Source of the DNA: Suilimivivens sp964571145
GTDB taxonomy: Bacteria; Bacillota; Clostridia; Lachnospirales; Lachnospiraceae
Length of the DNA: 27,828 bases
Direction: 5' to 3'
NCBI GenBank assembly: GCA_964571145.1
Contig: CAZNAP010000025.1
Location: 1-27,828, forward strand
The position numbers and the translations under genes are program-made. The notes below the pieces were generated by a model. The model ran no database searches. It was not told where the DNA came from and saw nothing but the letters and a program-made list of their open reading frames with translations. Of this stretch, positions 8,018 through 16,384 are shown one piece after another. Position 1 is the first letter of the stretch. Every line of letters starts with the position of its first letter.

Positions 8018-8733
8018 TCTTGATTTTCATTTTCCTCAAATATTTCCGGATATACTTCATCAATTAATCGATCCAGATACGCTTCATCCAGATTCATAAA
8101 TTGTTTTTTAATTGATTCTTTGATATATTCAATTCGTTGAAAATACCTGATTTCAAAAGGTTGACTATCTGCATTTAATTTCAAATCAATCTCTGATTGA
8201 ACTAAATGATCCGTCACCCATTTTTTTATTTCCATGGTAAGATTATTCTCTTTACAAGCCTTGATTTTAAGAATTTTTGAATTTTTCAGCGAAACCATGC
8301 CCATGACTATAAATAGGATAAATAATACACCCATGACACCGCTAATCATATATTTACTGACTAATGCCATTTGAACTGAAATAACATCAAAAAAGAATAA
8401 AAATACTGCCAACAGGCCTATTCCGCCTACAAATAAAAGTGTATAGGCAGAAGAACGATTTTCTTCCGCTTTTTCCTCATTATTAACATATACCGGCTGA
8501 TATTTTGGTGGTAAATCCTCTTCCTCCAGCGACAAATCTCTTAAATCTTCAGGTATTTCTTCTCCTGATTCTTTCATTTCCTGTACTTCTCGTATCATGG
8601 CGGCTGCCAGTTCTTGATCTACTTCCTCTTGTTCCTTCTCTTCAGCTAAAGAATCAACCAAATCACACCCACAGTCCACACAACTCGTAACACCCTCTAC
8701 ATACTCGCTTTTGCACATGGGACACCATGCCAT
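8014..8733 (-). CDS. Zinc-ribbon protein with two membrane helices, function unknown
   Basis: Begins MAWCPMCKSEYVEG and carries a second CVDCGC pair about 15 residues on, a CxxC...CxxC zinc ribbon typical of small membrane-associated regulators in clostridia. A long acidic, Glu-rich stretch (about residues 30-90) follows, then two hydrophobic helices (about 95-118 and 125-148) and a cytoplasmic-looking charged C-terminal region of about 85 residues. I do not recognise a catalytic domain. The start is set at 8733 because GGAGG lies 8 bases upstream; a tandem ATG at 8736 is equally possible and a farther one (8748) is less so. Tight coupling to rlmH need not mean shared function. Confidence 0.7.
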   Translation of the reverse strand: MAWCPMCKSEYVEGVTSCVDCGCDLVDSLAEEKEQEEVDQELAAAMIREVQEMKESGEEIPEDLRDLSLEEEDLPPKYQPVYVNNEEKAEENRSSAYTLLFVGGIGLLAVFLFFFDVISVQMALVSKYMISGVMGVLFILFIVMGMVSLKNSKILKIKACKENNLTMEIKKWVTDHLVQSEIDLKLNADSQPFEIRYFQRIEYIKESIKKQFMNLDEAYLDRLIDEVYPEIFEENENQE

Positions 8734-8785
8734 CATTCTTCCCTCCATAAGTTCTTCTGTTAATTTTACCCCAAAAACAATAAAT

Positions 8786-8832
8786 CGACTCTTTCACATA
8801 CGATCGTATTGTTTAAAATCACAAAAGAGTCG
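8786..8832. repeat. Inverted repeat overlapping the terminator
   Basis: CGACTCTTT (8786-8794) is the exact reverse complement of AAAGAGTCG (8824-8832), and the latter is also one arm of the terminator at 8823-8852. The interval contains a perfect 12-base palindrome ATACGATCGTAT (8798-8809). It lies in the leader of the zinc-ribbon/rlmH unit. Confidence 0.5.
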
Positions 8833-8852
8833 GCCTCACAGCCGGCTCTTTT
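8823..8852 (-). terminator. Bidirectional intrinsic terminator after the MORN-type gene
   Basis: A 12-bp stem with one wobble-type mismatch (8823-8834 with 8841-8852), a 6-base loop, A-run and T-run flanks, and GC-rich centre. On the minus strand it ends TCTTTTGTGATTTT. It lies 32 bases downstream of the MORN-type gene stop and should separate that gene from the zinc-ribbon/rlmH/pdp unit. Confidence 0.75.
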
Positions 8853-8884
8853 AATATTTTACTACGAATTGTAAAAGGTTGCCA

Positions 8885-9910
8885 CTAATTTTTATTTTTT
8901 GAAATCAGGCATGGTACACCGATATTCACATTATCCTTTGGATGTAACCACACGTAATTATCTGGATTTCTGTCTTCAACTTGAACCGGTCCCCTGCCTG
9001 CTTTATCACGAGCTTCATTTTGATATACCCATGAACCGTCTTTAGCAGTTGCATACCACTCTAAGATATCCGATTTATAATTGATACTGGTCATATAAAA
9101 TTCACCGTTGACAAGTCCTTTTGAATAACTACCAATCAGATTATTATTAAATCTTGCATTTTCTTTGAATAAGGATACATCATAATCATAATGTTCCGAG
9201 CCTTCCCCTTCCGGTAAATCCTTTGCCCAGCCACCGGTATATTGATGATAGGTGTATAAATCAGTTGTATTCTTCGTGTTATGGATATGATAATGAATCC
9301 ATGTACCCTTGCCACTTCGTACGCCGTTACTCCATCCGCCATAGTAGTATTGATTATCGGCATATACTGCAATTCCGGTTCCGTTAGGTTTACCTGAGCT
9401 ATCTTTATCTCCAAAATAGTAACAATCCTTGGTTCCTTTCAGCTTCCATGACATCGCTTTAAAACGATCCAGATTAGCCAAATCATCAAGTGCTTTTTGG
9501 TTGTTATCAGCCCAATAGGTCATCATCTCCTCAAGATTTTCATCTGGATTAAATTCTACCTTGGAATAATCCACCTTGCCACTATCCATTACTTCCTTAT
9601 AAGGTGTCGCACTGGGTGTGCTCGTTGGTTTGGCTGTAGCTGCAGGTTTGTCCGTAGCGGACGGTGTTTCCACAGCAGATGAATCCGTAGGCTCAATCAT
9701 ATCATTGTCACCTAATTGTTTATTTTCATCTGCATATTCCATAATACTTTGTTGCAAATCATCTGTTTCTGTTTTATCCTTTTTTACTGCACTTACAATC
9801 AAAGTAATTGCCAAGATAAGAATAATTAAAACAAATGGAATCACTGCCACCAGTATTTTGGCTTTATCACTGTTTTCAAATTCAGAATCATCATCCAACC
9901 ATTTTTTCAT
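8885..9910 (-). CDS. Membrane-anchored protein with MORN-type repeats
   Basis: 341 residues: a short acidic cytoplasmic N terminus, one membrane helix at about 19-42, a Thr/Ser/Pro/Ala-rich linker (about 70-105), then a large exported domain. From about 160 to 250 it has MORN-like repeats (GKPNGTGIAVYADNQYYYGG, then WSNGVRSGKGTWIHYH and WAKDLPEGEGSEHYDYD), the G-x-G-x-x-x-(Y/W) pattern found in proteins at the cell envelope. No catalytic motif is visible. The topology suggests an extracytoplasmic binding or scaffold protein. It stands alone between a 130-base gap and a terminator. AAGGAA lies about 10 bases before the ATG. Confidence 0.75.
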   Translation of the reverse strand: MKKWLDDDSEFENSDKAKILVAVIPFVLIILILAITLIVSAVKKDKTETDDLQQSIMEYADENKQLGDNDMIEPTDSSAVETPSATDKPAATAKPTSTPSATPYKEVMDSGKVDYSKVEFNPDENLEEMMTYWADNNQKALDDLANLDRFKAMSWKLKGTKDCYYFGDKDSSGKPNGTGIAVYADNQYYYGGWSNGVRSGKGTWIHYHIHNTKNTTDLYTYHQYTGGWAKDLPEGEGSEHYDYDVSLFKENARFNNNLIGSYSKGLVNGEFYMTSINYKSDILEWYATAKDGSWVYQNEARDKAGRGPVQVEDRNPDNYVWLHPKDNVNIGVPCLISKNKN

Positions 9911-10040
9911 GCTTTCAATTCCTTCCTAACTCCAGTTACCAGTATTTCATGATATCTATCAAAATACGGTTCTGATAACATCATATACCATGCTTTTTAA
10001 TTTCAACTACGAAATTTATTAATATTTCCTTAAAAGCATC

Positions 10041-11426
10041 CTATTTGTTAGAAAGATATTCATGAATTCCACGTGCACCAGCACGTCCTGCACCCATAGC
10101 AAGAATTACAGTTGCTGCACCTGTTACTGCATCACCGCCTGCATAAACGCCTTCTTTTGTTGTCTTGCCGAACTCTTCATCTGCCACAATACATTTCCAC
10201 TTATTTGTTTCAAGTCCTTCAGTTGTAGATGAAATCAATGGATTAGGTGAAGTTCCAAGTGACATAATGACTGTATCTACATCAATTACAAATTCTGAAC
10301 CGGATACTTCAACCGGACGTCTTCTTCCTGATTCATCAGGCTCACCAAGCTCCATCTTAATGCATTTAATACCACATACCCATCCATTTTCATTTTCTAG
10401 AATTTCAACCGGGTTTGTTAACAAATTGAAGATAATACCTTCTTCTTTTGCATGATGAACTTCTTCTACTCTGGCAGGTAACTCTTCCTCACTTCTTCTA
10501 TACACAATATGCACTTCTGCGCCTAAACGCAATGCCGTTCTGGCAGCATCCATTGCAACATTTCCGCCACCTACTACTGCAACTTTATTTCCCCTCATAA
10601 TCGGTGTGTTAGAATCTTCATTGAATGCTTTCATAAGATTACTTCTTGTCAGATATTCATTAGCAGAGAAAACTCCGTTGGCTTGTTCGCCCGGAATGCC
10701 CATAAACTTAGGAAGTCCTGCTCCTGAACCAATAAAGATTGCGTCAAATCCTTCGTCTTCCAGTAAAGCGTCAATCGTAACAGATTTTCCTACAACTACA
10801 TTTGTTTCTATTTTAACTCCAAGAGATTTTACATTTTCAATTTCCTTGGCAACAACAGCTGTTTTAGGTAAACGGAACTCTGGAATACCATAAACCAATA
10901 CACCGCCGGGTTCATGTAATGCTTCAAAAATAGTAACTTCATAACCCATTTTAGCCAAATCACCTGCACAGGTAAGTCCTGCCGGACCTGAACCGATTAC
11001 TGCTACCTTTTTGCCATTTAACTTCTCTGCACCCTGAGGCTTAATACCTTCATTTACTGCCCAATCAGCTACAAATCTTTCCAATTTTCCAATAGAAATA
11101 GCTTCACCTTTTATTCCACGGATACATTTTCCTTCACATTGGCTTTCCTGTGGGCATACACGACCGCAAACTGCCGGTAATGCAGAGGATTCACTAATTA
11201 CCTGATAAGCAGCTTCGATATCTCCATCTTTTACTTTACTAATAAATTCAGGGATATTAATTGCAACAGGGCATCCTTTGATACATTGTGCATTTTTACA
11301 GTTTATACATCTTGCCGCTTCTTCAACAGCTTCATTCAAATTATATCCTAAACAAACCTCGTCAAAATTAGTTGCACGGACTTTTGCGTCCTGCTCTCTG
11401 ACAGGTATTTTCTTTAATACGTCCAT
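10041..11426 (-). CDS. nfnB: NfnB-type NADPH-binding subunit of electron-bifurcating transhydrogenase (GltD-like)
   Basis: 461 residues. The N terminus has two [4Fe-4S] cysteine sets (Cys40, 43, 48, 52 and Cys87, 91, 97, 101), then an FAD site GSGPAG (145-150) and a second dinucleotide site VVGGGNVAMDAARTA for NADPH. This is the architecture of the glutamate synthase small subunit and of NfnB. The preceding gene encodes the matching NfnA-type subunit and overlaps it by one base (TAATG). No glutamate synthase large subunit is nearby. I therefore favour the NADH-dependent reduced ferredoxin:NADP oxidoreductase NfnAB, which couples ferredoxin and NADH oxidation to NADPH formation. A sulfide-dehydrogenase label is the common alternative. 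Confidence 0.85.
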   Translation of the reverse strand: MDVLKKIPVREQDAKVRATNFDEVCLGYNLNEAVEEAARCINCKNAQCIKGCPVAINIPEFISKVKDGDIEAAYQVISESSALPAVCGRVCPQESQCEGKCIRGIKGEAISIGKLERFVADWAVNEGIKPQGAEKLNGKKVAVIGSGPAGLTCAGDLAKMGYEVTIFEALHEPGGVLVYGIPEFRLPKTAVVAKEIENVKSLGVKIETNVVVGKSVTIDALLEDEGFDAIFIGSGAGLPKFMGIPGEQANGVFSANEYLTRSNLMKAFNEDSNTPIMRGNKVAVVGGGNVAMDAARTALRLGAEVHIVYRRSEEELPARVEEVHHAKEEGIIFNLLTNPVEILENENGWVCGIKCIKMELGEPDESGRRRPVEVSGSEFVIDVDTVIMSLGTSPNPLISSTTEGLETNKWKCIVADEEFGKTTKEGVYAGGDAVTGAATVILAMGAGRAGARGIHEYLSNK

Positions 11427-12313
11427 TATTTTTCACCTCCGCAATTACCACAGCCACCGTGGTGAGTACTTCCTTCTTTTTCTTTCAGGAACGCTCTTCC
11501 TTCAACGGTCTTATAAAGTTGCTGACGCTGCATCGCTTCTTCAAAATTCACTTCATGTCCATCAAATTCAGGACCGTCAACACAGGCAAATTTAACCTTG
11601 CCGCCTACGCTTACGCGGCAAGCACCACACATACCCGTTCCATCTACCATAATGGGATTTAAGCTGACAATCGTATGTAAACCTAATTCTTTGGTAAGTT
11701 TACATACAAATTTCATCATAATCATAGGACCAATTGCAACACATACATCATAATGATTTCCGTCATTTACTAAATCAGTAATGGTTTGTGTAACCATACC
11801 GCTTCTTCCGTATGAACCGTCATCAGTTGTAATATATAAATTACCGGCTACAGCTTTCATTTCATCTTCTAAAATAACTAATTCTTTATTTTTGGCACCT
11901 ACAATTACATCAGCATCCACGCCTTGTTCATGAAGCCATTTTATTTGAGGATATACCGGTGCCGTTCCAACACCGCCGGCAACAAACAGGATTTTCTTAT
12001 TCTTTAATTCGTTCAAGTCTTCTGATATAAATTCTGAAGGACAACCCAAAGGGCCAACGAAATCACTGAACATATCGCCGGCTTTCAGGTTCGCCATTTT
12101 CATAGTACCTGCTCCTACAATTTGAAAAACAATCGTTACTGTACCCTTTTGTCTGTCATAATCACAAATCGTAAGCGGAATTCTCTCTGCTTCATAATCC
12201 GTTCTTACGATTACAAACTGGCCTGGTTGGCAAGCTTTCGCCACACGCTTTGCTTCTACTACCATACTGAAAATATTAGCAGCAAGCTCTTTAGCTTCTA
12301 AAATCTTGTACAT
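11426..12313 (-). CDS. nfnA: NfnA-type FAD/[2Fe-2S] subunit of electron-bifurcating transhydrogenase
   Basis: 295 residues in the ferredoxin-reductase fold: an FAD domain (RIPLTICDYD, about 45-54), an NAD-binding domain (FVAGGVGTAPVYPQ, about 111-124), and a C-terminal cluster site. The cluster ligands Asp225, Cys230, Cys233 and Cys245 (PIMVDGTGMCGAC...C) are the one-Asp/three-Cys set known for the NfnA [2Fe-2S] cluster. The tail GGCGNCGGEK adds two extra cysteines of unknown use. ATG at 12313 is preferred over the in-frame GTG one codon upstream because AGGAA then lies at normal spacing. It is coupled to nfnB by a one-base overlap. Confidence 0.85.
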   Translation of the reverse strand: MYKILEAKELAANIFSMVVEAKRVAKACQPGQFVIVRTDYEAERIPLTICDYDRQKGTVTIVFQIVGAGTMKMANLKAGDMFSDFVGPLGCPSEFISEDLNELKNKKILFVAGGVGTAPVYPQIKWLHEQGVDADVIVGAKNKELVILEDEMKAVAGNLYITTDDGSYGRSGMVTQTITDLVNDGNHYDVCVAIGPMIMMKFVCKLTKELGLHTIVSLNPIMVDGTGMCGACRVSVGGKVKFACVDGPEFDGHEVNFEEAMQRQQLYKTVEGRAFLKEKEGSTHHGGCGNCGGEK

Positions 12314-12342
12314 CACTATTTCCTTTCCTGTTTCCTAAATTT

Positions 12343-13812
12343 TTATTTTAATGATATTAAGTCCATTTGACCGTTTTCATCATAAATCAACCGATTGGGT
12401 TCTCCCGTATAAACTTCCACAGCATATAGGTGTTCTGTCTTCACCTGATTACCGCTTGTATCTTCTATATATTCATTCAATAAATAATAATATCCTAAAT
12501 TATTAATTTCCACAATAGAATTATACTTAAATACATATTTTCCCTTTATTCCATGAGAATGTCCCTGCATATCAGTTAAAACTTCTCTGTTAAGCAGTCC
12601 TTGCATGACATTTCTGATTGCTACATCTGTTGAAATATTGGTTTCCAGACTAAAATCAAAACTTCTGCTGACGATTTCGCTGGATACCCCTTCTTCCGAT
12701 ATAACTGCAAATTTATAGTTCGATCTTCCCAGTGGCATTTGAATCGGTTCGGTATAAATCATAGAATCAAGCTTTGGGTCAGAACTGTCTGTTGTATAGT
12801 AAATTGTTTCACCTTCCTGTGCACTTACTTCTATTAGTGTAGGAATATGATAATCTCCACTATAAAGCAGTACTTCCGGCGGATCGGGAATAATCAAATT
12901 AATAACATACCAATTCCGGACTATTTCACTTTTAATTCCATATTCGTTGATAAACATAGCAGCGATTTGATACTCACCCGACTCTAAAAAGAGCGGAGCA
13001 ATATAGAGCATACTATTCTCGTCCGGTTCGCTTCCATCCAACGTATAATATATTTTCCCAGTAGTATTGGCATTCATCTTAAGCGGGATTACAGTATCAT
13101 AGGTTCCGGATTGAAAACTGAATTCAGGCGCTAATGCCATATAATTTTTAAAATGCGTTTGAATTGCTACATCATCACAATTTGTCAATATATTGTTTAT
13201 TTCTTCGTATCTGTTAGTATCATCATAGATATCAATAATACGTTCATATGCTTTTTCTTTTACTTCATATTCCAAATGTTCTTTATCTATTAAGTCAATC
13301 AATAAATCAGCTGCTTGTTGTGTCTCACCCAAACTATAGTAATAATTGGACTCTAACATTACTAATTCGGGCAAATTGTCTTTTAATTTTCGTGCTTTTT
13401 CAATATACTTAATTGCTTCAGTATAATTGTCCTGTTCCGCATACTTTTTCGCCTGATCAATTTGATAATTGACAGAATATCTACGGTATACAAACAATAC
13501 AGTCAACGCTGCAATAATTAGAACTGCGGTGAATGTAATAATGCTGACTAATATCCAATTTTTATTCGGTTCTTCTGCAAAGAAAACATCATCAACAATT
13601 GGCTTTTCTTCGTTGACCTCTATTTCTTCTGGTATGTCTTCTTCAGCTACTTCTACTTTTCCCTCTATTTCTTCGGCAACAGTCGATAGGGTTTCTATCA
13701 TACTATTCTCAAGTTCAGGTTCGAAGAGAGGAACTATTTGAATTTCCATTCCGCATTGATCACAATATAAATGGTCATCCACAATATCACAGCCGCATTT
13801 TGGACATTTCAT
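12343..13812 (-). CDS. Zinc-ribbon, membrane, TPR and CHB_HEX_C-like domain protein, function unknown
   Basis: 489 residues. An N-terminal zinc ribbon (Cys3, Cys6 or Cys8, Cys17, Cys20), an acidic linker, one membrane helix (about 85-108), TPR-like helices (about 115-225), then two tandem beta domains (about 235-305 and 312-388). Each beta domain has the repeat (G-x-I-Y-Y-T-x-D-G/S-S-x-P) seen in chitobiase C-terminal-type (CHB_HEX_C_1) domains, followed by a C-terminal domain of about 95 residues. The ribbon would be cytoplasmic and the rest outside. No enzyme motif is visible; binding a wall polymer is a guess. It lies 26 bases before nfnA and 23 bases after folD, so it is probably in the same transcript. 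Confidence 0.75.
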   Translation of the reverse strand: MKCPKCGCDIVDDHLYCDQCGMEIQIVPLFEPELENSMIETLSTVAEEIEGKVEVAEEDIPEEIEVNEEKPIVDDVFFAEEPNKNWILVSIITFTAVLIIAALTVLFVYRRYSVNYQIDQAKKYAEQDNYTEAIKYIEKARKLKDNLPELVMLESNYYYSLGETQQAADLLIDLIDKEHLEYEVKEKAYERIIDIYDDTNRYEEINNILTNCDDVAIQTHFKNYMALAPEFSFQSGTYDTVIPLKMNANTTGKIYYTLDGSEPDENSMLYIAPLFLESGEYQIAAMFINEYGIKSEIVRNWYVINLIIPDPPEVLLYSGDYHIPTLIEVSAQEGETIYYTTDSSDPKLDSMIYTEPIQMPLGRSNYKFAVISEEGVSSEIVSRSFDFSLETNISTDVAIRNVMQGLLNREVLTDMQGHSHGIKGKYVFKYNSIVEINNLGYYYLLNEYIEDTSGNQVKTEHLYAVEVYTGEPNRLIYDENGQMDLISLK

Positions 13813-13835
13813 GATTCACACGTGTCTCCCTTCTA

Positions 13836-14681
13836 TCAGGACTGTAAGTGAACGGACTCCATACAATTATTCAGCAGCATCGCGATTGTCATAGGTCCTA
13901 CTCCACCCGGAACAGGTGTAATCGCACTGCATATCGGTTCTACATCAGCAAAATTTACATCTCCGCAAAGTTTATTTTCTGCGTCACGATTAATTCCCAC
14001 ATCAATAACAACTGCACCATCTTTAACATACTCTTTGGTAATCATTTTGGGTTTTCCGATGGCAACGATCAGTATATCAGCACGCTTGGTAACTTCCTGT
14101 AAATTTTTCGTACGAGAATGTGCTATTGTAACGGTTGCATTTTCCCGCAATAATAACAAAGACATTGGTTTCCCCACAATATTACTTCTTCCAAGAATGA
14201 CACATTCTTTACCGGCTATTTCTATATTACTTCTTTTTAATAACTGAATAATGCCTGCCGGTGTACAGGATACAAACCCGGGTTGTCCGATACATAATGC
14301 ACCAACGCTTTGCGGATGAAACCCATCTACATCCTTTTCAGGGGAAATTGCTTTAATAACAGTATCTTCATCAATCTGTTGGGGAAGTGGTAACTGTACC
14401 AAGATTCCGTTGACATCCTTGCGTTCATTCAGTTCATTAATAAGTTTGATTAATTCTGCTTGACTGGTTTCTTCCGGAAGTTCATATGAAAGTGAACCAA
14501 TTCCTATGTATTCGCAGCCCTTCTTCTTATTCTTAACATAAACACTGGATGCCGGATTATTACCTACTTGAATAACAGCAAGGGTGATTTTGATTCCATC
14601 GGCTTCTAATTCTGTCACCTTTGCTTTTAGTTCATCCTTGATTTGTAATGATATTGCTTTTCCGTCTATAATGGTTGCCAT
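13836..14681 (-). CDS. folD: Bifunctional methylene-tetrahydrofolate dehydrogenase/cyclohydrolase FolD
   Basis: Interconverts 5,10-methylene-, 5,10-methenyl- and 10-formyl-tetrahydrofolate, with NADP as the usual cofactor. Motifs present are YVKNKKKGCEYIGI with the active-site Lys (about residues 49-62), VQLPLP, GRSNIVGKPMSLLL (Rossmann fold, about 163-176), and the C-terminal TPVPGGVGPMTIAMLLNN. The length of 281 residues is normal. GGAGG lies 9 bases before the ATG. It is immediately downstream of fhs, giving the two-step route between formate and methylene-tetrahydrofolate. Confidence 0.97.
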   Translation of the reverse strand: MATIIDGKAISLQIKDELKAKVTELEADGIKITLAVIQVGNNPASSVYVKNKKKGCEYIGIGSLSYELPEETSQAELIKLINELNERKDVNGILVQLPLPQQIDEDTVIKAISPEKDVDGFHPQSVGALCIGQPGFVSCTPAGIIQLLKRSNIEIAGKECVILGRSNIVGKPMSLLLLRENATVTIAHSRTKNLQEVTKRADILIVAIGKPKMITKEYVKDGAVVIDVGINRDAENKLCGDVNFADVEPICSAITPVPGGVGPMTIAMLLNNCMESVHLQS

Positions 14682-14694
14682 TTCTTCGTTCCTC

Positions 14695-16365
14695 CTAGAA
14701 AAGTCCAGTTATTTTTCCATTCTCATCTACATCAATTGTAAAAGCTGCCGGCTGTTTTGGAAGACCCGGCATGGTCATAACTTCGCCTGTTAAGACTACT
14801 ACAAAACCTGCTCCGGCACTCACGTATGCTTCTCTTACATTGATTTTAAATTGTTCAGGCCTGCCTAGTAATTCCGGATTATCTGATAATGAATACTGTG
14901 TTTTAGCCATGCATACCGGTAAATTGCCGAATCCAAGTTCTTCCAGTTTCTTAAGCTGCTTGGTTGCCGCTTCAGAATAATTTACACCATCGGCACCATA
15001 AATCTGAGTTGCCACTGTTTCAATTTTATCCTTAAGACTACATTCATCTTCGTAAATAGGTTTAAAATGACTCTCTTTTGTTTCTAATGTTTCCAATACC
15101 TTCTCAGCAAGTTCTATGCCACCTTCGCCACCAAATTCCCATACTTTTGAAAGTGCAAATTCGCAATTGTGTTTCATACAGAAGTCTTGAATGTATTTAA
15201 TTTCTTTCTCAGAGTCAGTCACAAAACTATTCAAGGTAACCACAACAGGCACCCCATATTTTTGGAGATTTTCGATATGTTTCTCCAGATTGACACTTCC
15301 TTTTTCAAGTGCCGCAAGATTTTCAATCCCTAAATCTGTCTTGGCAATACCGCCATTATATTTTAAAGCACGTATTGTTGCAACTAAAACAACTGCATCC
15401 GGCTTTAATCCGGCAATTCTACACTTAATATCAAAGAATTTCTCCGCACCTAAATCCGCACCAAATCCAGCTTCTGTAATGACATAGTCAGCCATTTTCA
15501 AAGCAGCTTTCGTCGCTACAACTGAATTACAACCATGCGCAATATTTGCAAACGGTCCACCGTGTACAATCGCAGGTGTATGCTCCAGTGTCTGTATTAA
15601 GTTCGGTTTCATAGCGTCTTTTAACAGTGCCGCCATAGCACCTACTGCATTTAAATCCTTTGCTGTTACAGGTTGATTTTGATAATTATATGCCACTACG
15701 ATTCGTCCCAGTCGTTCCTTTAAATCTTTCATATCTGTTGCCAGACATAAAACAGCCATAATTTCAGAAGCAACTGTGATTACAAAATGATCCTCTCGAA
15801 CTGTTCCGTCCGTTTTGTTTCCTAATCCCACAACTACATTTCTAAGGACTCTGTCATTCATATCCATACAACGTTTCCAGACTACATTTCTAGGGTCAAT
15901 ACCAAGTGTATTTCCTTGCTGAATATGATTGTCCAGTAAAGCCGCCAAAAGATTATTAGCAGACGTAATAGCGTGAAAATCACCTGTAAAATGAAGATTC
16001 AGGTCTTCCATCGGTACGACTTGTGCGTAACCGCCACCTGCGGCTCCACCCTTCATACCAAAACAGGGTCCCAGTGAAGGTTCGCGTAGTGCAATCACTG
16101 CCTTTTTTCCTAATTTTCCAAATGCCTGTCCAAGACCCACACTTGTTGTAGTCTTTCCTTCTCCCGCGGGTGTTGGATTAATGGCTGTCACAAGGATAAG
16201 TTTTCCGTTTTGATTCTTAGCTATTTTATCTAGATACTGATCAGATATCTTAGCTTTATATTTTCCGTATAATTCCAAATCATCATCTTCTATGCCAAGT
16301 TTATGTGCAATATTAATGATTGGTTCCAGTACTGCTTCCTGTGCGATCTGAATATCTGTTTTCAA
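14695..16365 (-). CDS. fhs: Formate-tetrahydrofolate ligase
   Basis: ATP-dependent ligase making 10-formyl-tetrahydrofolate from formate, found in clostridia and acetogens. The P-loop segment PTPAGEGKTTTSVGLGQA lies at about residues 64-81 and the family signature REPSLGPCFGMKGGAAGGGY follows at about 93-112. The 556-residue length is standard. The start is TTG at 16365 with a strong GGAGGG 6 bases upstream; no ATG is better placed. It begins 19 bases after the ftsK stop, so it is probably in the ftsK transcript. On its own it does not prove a full Wood-Ljungdahl pathway, because many fermenters use it for purine synthesis. Confidence 0.97.
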   Translation of the reverse strand: MKTDIQIAQEAVLEPIINIAHKLGIEDDDLELYGKYKAKISDQYLDKIAKNQNGKLILVTAINPTPAGEGKTTTSVGLGQAFGKLGKKAVIALREPSLGPCFGMKGGAAGGGYAQVVPMEDLNLHFTGDFHAITSANNLLAALLDNHIQQGNTLGIDPRNVVWKRCMDMNDRVLRNVVVGLGNKTDGTVREDHFVITVASEIMAVLCLATDMKDLKERLGRIVVAYNYQNQPVTAKDLNAVGAMAALLKDAMKPNLIQTLEHTPAIVHGGPFANIAHGCNSVVATKAALKMADYVITEAGFGADLGAEKFFDIKCRIAGLKPDAVVLVATIRALKYNGGIAKTDLGIENLAALEKGSVNLEKHIENLQKYGVPVVVTLNSFVTDSEKEIKYIQDFCMKHNCEFALSKVWEFGGEGGIELAEKVLETLETKESHFKPIYEDECSLKDKIETVATQIYGADGVNYSEAATKQLKKLEELGFGNLPVCMAKTQYSLSDNPELLGRPEQFKINVREAYVSAGAGFVVVLTGEVMTMPGLPKQPAAFTIDVDENGKITGLF

Positions 16366-16384
16366 AAGAATCCCTCCTCATTGA

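Noticed and set aside
9136..9414. Minus-strand ORF of 92 codons inside the MORN-type gene
   Set aside because: It lies in another frame of a gene with clear membrane and repeat features, and it has no family match that I can see.
10041..12313. Glutamate synthase GltD as the primary call for the nfnB gene
   Set aside because: The adjoining gene is the NfnA-type subunit with the Asp/three-Cys cluster, and no GltB-type gene is nearby. NfnAB is the better fit.
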